Assembly (NCBI RefSeq): GCF_946886105.1
Contig: NZ_CAMPHV010000007.1
Location: 62,001 to 126,000, forward strand
Length of the DNA stretch: 64,000 nt
Origin: an uncultured Pseudomonas sp.
GTDB taxonomy: Bacteria > Pseudomonadota > Gammaproteobacteria > Pseudomonadales > Pseudomonadaceae
Reading direction: 5' to 3'
Of the stretch, positions 56,808 to 64,000 are shown piece by piece (within the stretch, counting starts at the first letter, position 1; every line of letters starts with the position of its first letter). A program made the translations under genes and the position numbers. A model generated the notes under the pieces. That model saw only the letters and a program-made list of their open reading frames with translations, made no database searches and was not told the DNA's origin.

Positions 56808-57485
56808 ATGCGTCTGATGTTACTCATAAGACTCATTTTTCTACTGCTGCTAAATGGCGTGGTCCTCTCCTATGCCCATGCCGCGAGCTTGGCATACGAA
56901 TTCAGTCGCGTTAGCAACAACTCCACTGAAGATCTAGGGCGTCAACTCGGCATGCTGGTCACTGAACAGCCGGGAGGGGCGCTCTTTACGTTCAGTAACC
57001 GCCTCGGTGTGCCTTCGTCGATCACCGACATCTATTTTGACGATGCCTCTCAGCCGTTGTTTAGCAGCATCGCTTATCACTCCGATTCAGGTGCGGGAGT
57101 TTCCTTCGACAGCCAAGCTGCGCCGGCGAATCTTCCAGGCGGCAATGTCATTGGCTTTCTGGCGAGCTTCTCCGGCGATTCCAACGCGCAGAGCGTCGAG
57201 GGGGGCGTGGCTACCAAGGGGGTTATGAAAAATGGGGTCAATAGTACCGATGAGTGGGTTAGTTTCCTCGGGCTGTGGGCCAATGCCGGTTCGTTCGATG
57301 GCCTGATTAAAGCCTTTGCCGATGCTCATTTCAGGGTAGGCCTGCATGTCCAGGCTATTGGGCTGGCGGGACGCTCCGACTCCTATGTCAATCAACCGAG
57401 TCCCGTGCCGCTTCCTGCTGCGGCATGGTTATTTGCTTCCGCGTTGTTTGGTTTCATTGTGATCGCGAACCGACGGAAGGTGTAG
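56808..57485 (+). CDS. VPLPA-CTERM sorted protein
   Basis: Exported 225-residue protein. Signal peptide at about 1-25 (MRLMLLIRLIFLLLLNGVVL then SYAHAA), a beta-rich mature domain with no family I recognise, and the canonical sorting tail: VPLPA at 200-204, hydrophobic AAWLFASALFGFIVIA, basic NRRKV. This is the clearest substrate for the exosortase in this locus. The start at 56808 has AGGGA upstream. The next CTERM gene follows 39 bases downstream. Confidence 0.9.
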   Translation: MRLMLLIRLIFLLLLNGVVLSYAHAASLAYEFSRVSNNSTEDLGRQLGMLVTEQPGGALFTFSNRLGVPSSITDIYFDDASQPLFSSIAYHSDSGAGVSFDSQAAPANLPGGNVIGFLASFSGDSNAQSVEGGVATKGVMKNGVNSTDEWVSFLGLWANAGSFDGLIKAFADAHFRVGLHVQAIGLAGRSDSYVNQPSPVPLPAAAWLFASALFGFIVIANRRKV

Positions 57486-57524
57486 ATGATGGCTTTTAAA
57501 TTTAGCGGTAAAAGGGGGGTGGCT

Positions 57525-58103
57525 ATGAAAGTGTTTCGCAAGTTGGGTTTGGCTGCAGTAGTGCTGGCGTCGGCGCAGGCGGCGACGGCTGCAAGCGTTT
57601 CGAATATGGACTTCGAGAGCGGTAATCTTGCTCCTTGGGACGGCACCGGCTCGGTGGTGAACGATGCTGCAACGGCCTACCAGGGTGACTGGTATGGTCA
57701 GCTGGTGGGCAGCCAAAGCCTTTTTCAAACGGTAAGCCTGGTCGCCGGTCAGAAGTATGATTTTATGTGGCGTTTTATCGCCGGTGACTACCTGCCCCAC
57801 AATGACGCCTCGTTCGTTATTACCGACGCTGGCTACAATCTGTTGGCGAACGTGGCGACTGTAGGCGACTACGGTGACAGCGGCTGGCAGTATTACAGCT
57901 GGGTTCCCAACGCCAACTACAATGGTCCGTTGGTGTTCGGCGTGAGCAATATTCTGGATAACGGGCTCAATTCCAAGCTTCTGCTCGACGCAGCTGTTCC
58001 GCTGCCGGGTGCTGCGCTGTTGTTCGGTTCGGCTCTGTTGGGGGCTGGCGTGCTGCGTCGCCGCCGGATGGCTGCCAAGAAGCTGGAAATGATTGCTGTC
58101 TGA
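57525..58103 (+). CDS. VPLPG-CTERM protein with carbohydrate-binding-like domain
   Basis: Exported protein of 192 residues from the ATG at 57525 (AAGGGGGG upstream; ATG 57486 and 57489 are alternatives adding 12-13 residues). Signal peptide MKVFRKLGLAAVVLASAQAA. The mature part looks like a small beta-sandwich of the carbohydrate-binding module kind (NMDFESGNLAPWDGTGSVVN, SLFQTVSLVAGQKYDFMWRF, DSGWQYYSWVPN). Sorting tail: VPLPG at 158-162, AALLFGSALLGAGVL, RRRR. An unusual 15-residue extension follows the Arg cluster. A strong terminator follows. Confidence 0.9.
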   Translation: MKVFRKLGLAAVVLASAQAATAASVSNMDFESGNLAPWDGTGSVVNDAATAYQGDWYGQLVGSQSLFQTVSLVAGQKYDFMWRFIAGDYLPHNDASFVITDAGYNLLANVATVGDYGDSGWQYYSWVPNANYNGPLVFGVSNILDNGLNSKLLLDAAVPLPGAALLFGSALLGAGVLRRRRMAAKKLEMIAV

Positions 58104-58122
58104 TCGTGGTTCTGGCTTGAAG

Positions 58123-58143
58123 AGGGGGCGTGCCCCCTTTTTT
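58123..58143 (+). terminator. Intrinsic terminator after the CTERM gene pair
   Basis: AGGGGGC-GT-GCCCCCT stem (58123-58138) followed by a run of six Ts (58138-58143). It lies 20 bp after the stop and 43 bp before the export gene, so the two CTERM genes can be transcribed far more strongly than the export genes downstream. Confidence 0.85.
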
Positions 58144-58185
58144 ATTGGGCGATGTTTTGCCTGATCATCTAATCGGAGAGACCCG

Positions 58186-58743
58186 ATGTTGCGTTTGTTG
58201 TTGCTTGCTTTCTGTACGCTGGCGATTTGGTCAGTAGCTGCGACGGCCGACGAAAAAGGCGAAGCCTATTTGCTGAGCCCTGGCGATGCCATTCTGATTT
58301 CCGTATGGCGCGAAGAGAACCTGCATCTGGAAGTACGGGTACTACCCGATGGCAGCATAACGTTCCCGTTGGCGGGGCGTGTAGAAGTCGCCGGGCTCGA
58401 CTCCACCATGGCAGCGCAGAGCATTGCGACCAGACTTGAAAAGTACCTGCCGGATCCGAGTGTCAGTGTTGTCGTTACGAGTACCGCGGGTAACCTCGTC
58501 TATGTGCTGGGCAAAGTGGCGAAACCCGGCCCAGTAGCGATGGCAGGGCCTACTTCAGTGTTACAGGCCTTGAGTATGTCGGGTGGGCTCGACAAGTTCG
58601 CCGACAAGGAGGCTCTCAAGGTCATTAGAGGTCAGGGGCAGGCCCAGGAGATACTGGCTGTTCGCTACAAGGATCTGATCTCTGGGCGGGACATGGCCAC
58701 CAATTTCCGGCTGCAGGCCGGCGACACACTTGTTGTGCCCTAG
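58186..58743 (+). CDS. Polysaccharide export protein (Wza/OPX family, short, no lipobox)
   Basis: Periplasmic export protein. 185 residues: signal peptide MLRLLLLAFCTLAIWSVAAT without a lipobox Cys, Poly_export domain (YLLSPGDAILISVWREENLH, VRVLPDGSITFPLAGRVEVA), and one SLBB segment (VYVLGKVAKPGPVAMAGPTS). It lacks the C-terminal amphipathic helix that forms the Wza outer-membrane pore, so the outer-membrane step probably relies on the beta-barrel protein encoded next. Confidence 0.92.
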   Translation: MLRLLLLAFCTLAIWSVAATADEKGEAYLLSPGDAILISVWREENLHLEVRVLPDGSITFPLAGRVEVAGLDSTMAAQSIATRLEKYLPDPSVSVVVTSTAGNLVYVLGKVAKPGPVAMAGPTSVLQALSMSGGLDKFADKEALKVIRGQGQAQEILAVRYKDLISGRDMATNFRLQAGDTLVVP

Positions 58744-58779
58744 CTTGAGCTGGGCATTAACCTGGCGTCGGGAATTATC

Positions 58780-59895
58780 GTGATTGCGCTACGAGCAGCT
58801 CGCGCTGTAATGGCTGCCATGGTCTTGATGCTGCCTGGCGTTAACTATGCGGCCAGTTGGCAAGCGGCGGTGGCGTTGCCTATGACCGTCGAGCACGACA
58901 GCAATCCACGGCTCGATGCTGATTCCGGCGAAGGTGTGACCCGCACTACCATAGCACCCGATTACAACCTCACGGGTACTTTGGGGTTAGACGAGGTGCG
59001 GCTCGGTATTGGCATGCACCTGGAGCGCTCATCCAACCAGGCGGTCAGCCTGAACCGTGAGGACCCCGAGTTGCGGTTGGGCTGGCAGCGCGAGAGTGAG
59101 GCGGGTGGTTTTGGTCTCACCGCGAAATATGACGAGAGCTCCACGCTCTTCAGCACACTTGAAGAAACGGGAGTGGTCGCTAACGACGGCACGCGCAAGC
59201 AATATGCTTTGTCCGGCAATTGGCGTGAAGCCATCAGCGAGCGCAGCACCCTGGCCAGTGATGTGCAATACAGGCGTATCGATTACGACGACCAGGCGTT
59301 GACCAGCTATGACGACCTGTCGACGAGTTTCAGTTGGGACTATGGCGTTAGCGAGAATGTCGAGCCGTTCGCTCGTCTTGCGCTAAGTCACTACATGCCG
59401 GAAGGCGATGCGGAGGCGGCTTCCTCAACCAGTTACAGTCCCTCCATGGGGGTTCGGCTGAGGCTGTCCGAGCAGCTTGAGGGGACCTTGCGTGTGGGCG
59501 TCAATCGGATTTCTGGTGGACAAAGCAGGGCCAGTTGGCAAGGCGGCGTTGAGTTGCTTTATACCGGGGAGCGTTTTGCGGCGAGTCTCGATGTCGGTCG
59601 TAGTACTGTCGCCAGTGGCGAGGGTGGGTTCGCCGAGGTCAATCAGCTGAGTAGTACCTGGCGTTATGCCATTGACGAGATGAGCAGTGCCGGCATTGAC
59701 GCCTCATGGCAAGACAATGAAGGGCAAACCCCTAATACCATGCGACAATTCGCGGTTTGGGCAAGTCGACAGCTCTCGCCTTTCTGGGTGACGCGCCTCT
59801 CCGTTGCGTACAAGCAACGCCAGCAAGAGGGTCGGCCCGATGCCAGCGCAAATATCCTCGGGATGACGCTGATATACAGTCACCCCGATTTCTGA
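58780..59895 (+). CDS. Outer-membrane beta-barrel protein of the EPS locus
   Basis: 371-residue protein with a signal peptide (GTG start at 58780: MIALRAARAVMAAMVLMLPG to NYAA) and a mature sequence of alternating amphipathic strands, for example LGIGMHLERSSNQAVSL, KQYALSGNWREAISERSTLA, and WVTRLSVAYKQRQQE. It ends SANILGMTLIYSHPDF with a C-terminal aromatic residue, typical of outer-membrane barrels. It is likely the EPS outer-membrane channel partner of the short export protein upstream. Family assignment is by general resemblance and context. Confidence 0.8.
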   Translation: MIALRAARAVMAAMVLMLPGVNYAASWQAAVALPMTVEHDSNPRLDADSGEGVTRTTIAPDYNLTGTLGLDEVRLGIGMHLERSSNQAVSLNREDPELRLGWQRESEAGGFGLTAKYDESSTLFSTLEETGVVANDGTRKQYALSGNWREAISERSTLASDVQYRRIDYDDQALTSYDDLSTSFSWDYGVSENVEPFARLALSHYMPEGDAEAASSTSYSPSMGVRLRLSEQLEGTLRVGVNRISGGQSRASWQGGVELLYTGERFAASLDVGRSTVASGEGGFAEVNQLSSTWRYAIDEMSSAGIDASWQDNEGQTPNTMRQFAVWASRQLSPFWVTRLSVAYKQRQQEGRPDASANILGMTLIYSHPDF

Positions 59896-59915
59896 ATTTC
59901 AGTTGTGCGATTGCC

Positions 59916-61487
59916 ATGAACTCCGAATACGAACTCACGCTTAACGACTACCTCGCCATACTCATACGTAGGGCCCTACTGCTGTGCGTGAGTTTTGCAC
60001 TCATCCTCGGCGTGAGCTTGCTGGTGGCAGTGGCGATACCACCGGTGTATCAATCAACCGGAACCATTCTGGTCGAGTCGCAGCAAATCTCGTCGGATCT
60101 GGTTGCGGCGAGCAACAACACTTATGCCGACGAGCGCATCGAGGTCATTCGCCAGCGGGTGATGACCCGCGAGCATCTGATTCGGATCATCGACAAATAT
60201 CAGCTCTTCGCAAACGAAGGTAAATCGCTGACTGTGTCGGAGAAAATCGATGAAATGCGTCGTGCAATCACCGTGTCTCTGGTCAATGCCGAGGTCAAGG
60301 GGCGCGGGCTGGCAACCATCGCCTTTCGCCTTTCCTTCGAACACCAACGACCGGAAGTGGCCAACAAGGTGGCCAATGAGTTGGTGACGCTGTTTCTTGA
60401 CGAGAACATCAAGCAGCGTACCGAGCGGGCCAATGAAACAACGGAGTTTCTTACCCGCGAAGCGGACAAGCTCAGGGGCGATCTGGAACGGCTGGAAAAC
60501 CAGGTCGCGGCTTTTAAGCAGGAAAATGCTGATGCTCTCCCTGAGCATCAGGAGTTGCGCATGAGCATGTTGTCGCGCACCGAGGCCGAATTGAAAGAAG
60601 TCGATCGCGACTACAAAACGGCACAGGAAGAGCTGCGTTTCCTCGATCTGGAGCTCTCCGCGGCAAACGCAGGCCTCGCACCTGGGGCCAATGCCTCTGC
60701 TACGGCAACTGAAACTCCCCAGGATCTGGCTAGTCTCAGGGCGGAATATGCTCGGCTGCTTTCGCTGTACAAAGAAGCGCACCCGGATGTTCGTGCCGTA
60801 CAACGCAAGATTGCCGCGCTTGAGACTGCGGGAGTGGAAGCCGCTGCTGGCAGTTCCCTGTCTCAGGCGGGTCTCGAGGTTGCCAGAGTCCAGGCGAAGA
60901 TCGCTGCCGCACAGGCTCGTGCCGCATCGCTTGAGGGACAGAAAAAGATTCTGCTGGGCAAGATCGAGGATTACGAACGCCAGATTCTGCAGACGCCACA
61001 AGTGGAGCGCGGGCTGATTACGCTGATGCGCGATCACGACAATGCCCGCAAGAAATACGAAGAAATCCGCACCAAGCAGATGAGCGCGCAGATATCTGAA
61101 AATCTCGAGCAGGAAAACAAGGCTGAGCGTTTCGCCCTCCTCGAGCCGCCGTTGATGCCCGAAAAGCCGGTTAAGCCCAATCGCAAGAAAATTGCCGCTT
61201 TGGGTCTCTTTCTCGCTCTGGCCGGTTCTGGCGGTCTGGTCGTGCTTCTGGAAACGCTTAACCAACGAGTGCGCGGTGTCGATGCGCTGGCAAGCGTGCT
61301 GGGCCGGCGCGTACTGGTTGCCATCCCCTACATAGCGACCCAGGCCGAACTGGCCCGCCGCCGGAAGTGGATAAAGCTCGTAATCTTCTCTGGCGCCGTG
61401 ACGGTAACCACCTTACTGGTGGCCGTGCACCTGCTCTATATGCCATTGGACCTTCTGGTATTTAAAGCCCTGGCCCGGTTTGAATAA
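59916..61487 (+). CDS. Polysaccharide co-polymerase / chain-length regulator (Wzz, PCP-2 type)
   Basis: Inner-membrane protein that controls polymer length and partners the tyrosine kinase encoded next. The start at 59916 (MNSEYELTLNDYLAILIRRA, 523 residues); the longer frame from 59757 overlaps the barrel gene. TM1 at about 20-40, a long periplasmic helical hairpin with coiled coil (FLTREADKLRGDLERLENQV, SLRAEYARLLSLYKEAHPDV), and a GNVR-like Pro-rich stretch before TM2 (EPPLMPEKPVKPNRKK). An extra TM helix lies near the C-terminus (VIFSGAVTVTTLLVAVHLLY). There is no fused kinase domain. Confidence 0.93.
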   Translation: MNSEYELTLNDYLAILIRRALLLCVSFALILGVSLLVAVAIPPVYQSTGTILVESQQISSDLVAASNNTYADERIEVIRQRVMTREHLIRIIDKYQLFANEGKSLTVSEKIDEMRRAITVSLVNAEVKGRGLATIAFRLSFEHQRPEVANKVANELVTLFLDENIKQRTERANETTEFLTREADKLRGDLERLENQVAAFKQENADALPEHQELRMSMLSRTEAELKEVDRDYKTAQEELRFLDLELSAANAGLAPGANASATATETPQDLASLRAEYARLLSLYKEAHPDVRAVQRKIAALETAGVEAAAGSSLSQAGLEVARVQAKIAAAQARAASLEGQKKILLGKIEDYERQILQTPQVERGLITLMRDHDNARKKYEEIRTKQMSAQISENLEQENKAERFALLEPPLMPEKPVKPNRKKIAALGLFLALAGSGGLVVLLETLNQRVRGVDALASVLGRRVLVAIPYIATQAELARRRKWIKLVIFSGAVTVTTLLVAVHLLYMPLDLLVFKALARFE

Positions 61488-61498
61488 GGCGAACGACG

Positions 61499-62299
61499 AT
61501 GGAAAGAATCAAGCAGGCGATCGAAAAAGCCAAACGACAGGCGTCGTCAAACAGCAAGCCACAGGTGATGCCATCTGCCGAGCAGGCTGCCGAGCTCGGA
61601 GCACTCAGTTACGTGCATACCAAGGTGGTTTCGTTGCAGGCAGAACTGCTCGAGCGCAACCGCATCGTTGCCTACAACAAGAATTCGAATATGGGCTGGG
61701 CTTTCGACCTGCTGCGTACCCAGGTTCTGAAAACCATGGAAGAAAACGGCTGGCGCACGCTGGCCATTACCTCGCCTACCGCCGAGGCGGGTAAGACGGT
61801 ATTGGCGATCAACCTGGCAATGAGCATTGCCCATCACACCACCAAGACGGCATTGTTGGTCGATTTCGATCTGCGTCGCCCCAAGGTCGGCGAATACCTT
61901 GGTCTACCGATGGATAAATCGCTGAACGACTTGCTGGGGGGGCAGGCCGAATTGCAGGATGTGCTGGTCAATCCATCCTTGCCGCGATTCGTTGTCCTGC
62001 CGACGCTTAAGCCGGTCTCGCACTCCACCGAAGTGCTCTCCTCGGCAAAAGTCGGCAACTTGATTGCCGATCTTCGCGAGCGCTATGAGTCCCGCGTCGT
62101 TATTTTCGATCTGCCGCCGCTGCTGAGCTCTGATGATGTGATTGCGGTGCTGCCAAAAATCGACTGCGTTCTTTTGGTGGTCGCTAACGGCACGAACAGC
62201 AAAAAAGAGATCGAAGACAGCCTGCATCACCTGCCTGCAGCCAACCTAGTCGGGACGGTGCTCAACAAGGTCAAGGCCGAACAGAACACCTACTATTAA
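61499..62299 (+). CDS. Bacterial tyrosine autokinase (CpsD/Wzc-like)
   Basis: Cytoplasmic BY-kinase that regulates the co-polymerase by cyclic autophosphorylation. 266 residues: Walker A at about 92-103 (SPTAEAGKTVLA, a variant of the usual SxxPGEGKS/T), Walker A' ALLVDFDLRRPKVGEYLG at 118-135, Walker B VVIFDLPPLLSSDDV near 200. The C-terminal Tyr cluster is reduced to the final Y265-Y266 (EQNTYY). This fits the exosortase-associated kinase group. Only 11 bases separate it from the Wzz gene. Convergent with galE. Confidence 0.92.
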   Translation: MERIKQAIEKAKRQASSNSKPQVMPSAEQAAELGALSYVHTKVVSLQAELLERNRIVAYNKNSNMGWAFDLLRTQVLKTMEENGWRTLAITSPTAEAGKTVLAINLAMSIAHHTTKTALLVDFDLRRPKVGEYLGLPMDKSLNDLLGGQAELQDVLVNPSLPRFVVLPTLKPVSHSTEVLSSAKVGNLIADLRERYESRVVIFDLPPLLSSDDVIAVLPKIDCVLLVVANGTNSKKEIEDSLHHLPAANLVGTVLNKVKAEQNTYY

Positions 62300-62335
62300 C
62301 AGGTTGTTGGAAAACCTATGTGGATGCCCCCTGCG
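62296..62335. repeat. Decayed NTAG element remnant, copy E
   Basis: Right after the kinase stop codon the sequence TTAACAGGTTGTTGGAAAAC matches the element terminus with three changes. It is followed by CTATGTGG and GCGTTAGAAA, which align loosely with copy C. No right end or direct repeat remains. Confidence 0.4.
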
Positions 62336-62379
62336 TTAGAAATGATCTGCTAAGCGCCTGAGCCAGATGTAATCGACTG

Positions 62380-63357
<978 letters not shown>

Positions 63358-63413
63358 ACCTACCTCCTGCAAACCGGCGCCATCCGGCGAGCAGATGCGG
63401 GATGGCTGATGAA

Positions 63414-64000
63414 CTACTTCAAAAATAACCAGCTCGACATCCGGGTTCCGTCGAACGTGATCGTATAGCGCCCGCTCTCGTAGGTGACTGGTAATTCCGT
63501 TAGGCGCGCGAGGATATCACGAGCGAAAAGTTTTAAGCCTGGCGGTGCCGTGATCGACAGCGTGCCTTCCAGCGGCTCGGTATAGAAAGGCGTCTTATTG
63601 CCGTCCTTGGGGATGGCGCGGGTGCCCAGGGAAATCAGCAGGTGCCGCGATTGCTTGAGCGGCGCTTCATCCAGGCTTTGCACCGCGACGCTGGCGTAGG
63701 GCGTCTTGGCGCGTATCTCTATCTCGCCAAGAGTCAACACTTCTCCGCCGATCCAGCCGGTCGCTGCCTGGGTGCGTGTCGTATCGATACGGTATATGCC
63801 TTTTTGCCAGTTGCGCGTTAGCTCGCCGGTATCTGTGGTGGCTTCGGTAGCGTTGGCTTCGAGTACTGCCTGGTCTGGATCAGACAGGACCTGGGTGCCG
63901 ATCGAGGTCGAGCTCTGTTCCAGCCAAGGCAATTCTCGGGTGGCTGGCATCGCGATTTGCAGCTTGCCTCTCTCCGCAGCTGTACGCAGCACTGCTGCGT
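63414..64000 (-). CDS. C-terminal part of a probable glycoside hydrolase (5' end outside window)
   Basis: Open frame running to the window edge with no stop upstream, so the start is missing. 195 residues visible. The segment GEVLTLGEIEIRAKTPYASV followed by VQSLDEAPLKQSRHLLISLG, then EPLEGTLSITAPPGL and the final RYTITFDGTRMSSWLFLK, looks like the beta-sandwich end domain of some polysaccharide-acting glycoside hydrolases. Its place upstream of galE fits EPS processing. Function is a weak inference; without the catalytic domain nothing more can be said. Confidence 0.6.
   Translation of the reverse strand, partial: AAVLRTAAERGKLQIAMPATRELPWLEQSSTSIGTQVLSDPDQAVLEANATEATTDTGELTRNWQKGIYRIDTTRTQAATGWIGGEVLTLGEIEIRAKTPYASVAVQSLDEAPLKQSRHLLISLGTRAIPKDGNKTPFYTEPLEGTLSITAPPGLKLFARDILARLTELPVTYESGRYTITFDGTRMSSWLFLK

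Overview
The window reads as a chromosomal segment of a Pseudomonas-group gammaproteobacterium. It is GC-rich, has Pseudomonas-type REP palindromes (GTAGCCCGGAT and GTAGGAGCCAGC types), and carries amgR/amgS-like ompR-envZ, FabY, DctBD with a TRAP transporter, and an argE/argA/gshA/tex block whose order resembles P. aeruginosa as I remember it (not computed). No rRNA, tRNA, CRISPR array, prophage or complete insertion sequence was seen.

Layout. 1-1728: 3' part of a chemoreceptor gene. 2.0-4.7 kb: ferric-iron ABC transporter binding protein and permease without an ATPase gene. 4.9-6.5 kb: glycine cleavage gcvT and gcvH without gcvP. 6.5-8.9 kb: DUF2388 protein, then the qmcA-nfeD-GNAT operon. 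9.1-11.5 kb: two divergent L,D-transpeptidases. 11.9-15.3 kb: GspE/PilB-type ATPase and a CYTH-CHAD triphosphatase. 15.4-17.4 kb: phosphate transport (DUF47 plus Pit). 17.4-22 kb: argE, a possible leader peptide, argA, an RMF-like small protein, gshA. 22.2-27.3 kb: tex, then ompR, a four-helix membrane protein, and envZ. 27.4-32.3 kb: rimK with a RimB-like protease, AsmA-like protein, Hsp15. 32.4-36.2 kb: divergent fabY and an acyl-CoA synthetase. 36.5-43.1 kb: dctBD two-component system and dctPQM TRAP transporter with a good sigma-54 promoter. 43.3-45 kb: a second chemoreceptor. 45.1-48.5 kb: dTDP-rhamnose operon in the order rmlB-A-C-D.

49.2-64 kb is the accessory region: an exosortase / VPLPA-CTERM exopolysaccharide locus. 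It has an exosortase fused to an EpsI-like domain, three proteins with VPLPA/VPLPG-CTERM sorting tails, a large TPR lipoprotein, an ExeA-like ATPase, a polyprenyl-phosphate sugar transferase, a polysaccharide export protein, an outer-membrane beta-barrel protein, a Wzz/PCP co-polymerase, a tyrosine autokinase, galE and the end of a probable glycoside hydrolase. Together with the rml operon this looks like a system that makes an exopolysaccharide and sorts cell-surface proteins. Glycosyltransferases, a flippase and a polymerase are not in the window.

Across the window, non-coding palindromic elements (39 to 241 bp) with CAGGC(C/T)GTTGAAAAAC ends sit between 4-bp direct repeats ending in TAG. 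In three of four intact copies that TAG is the stop codon of the adjacent gene. A second, unrelated element is flanked by CTAG.
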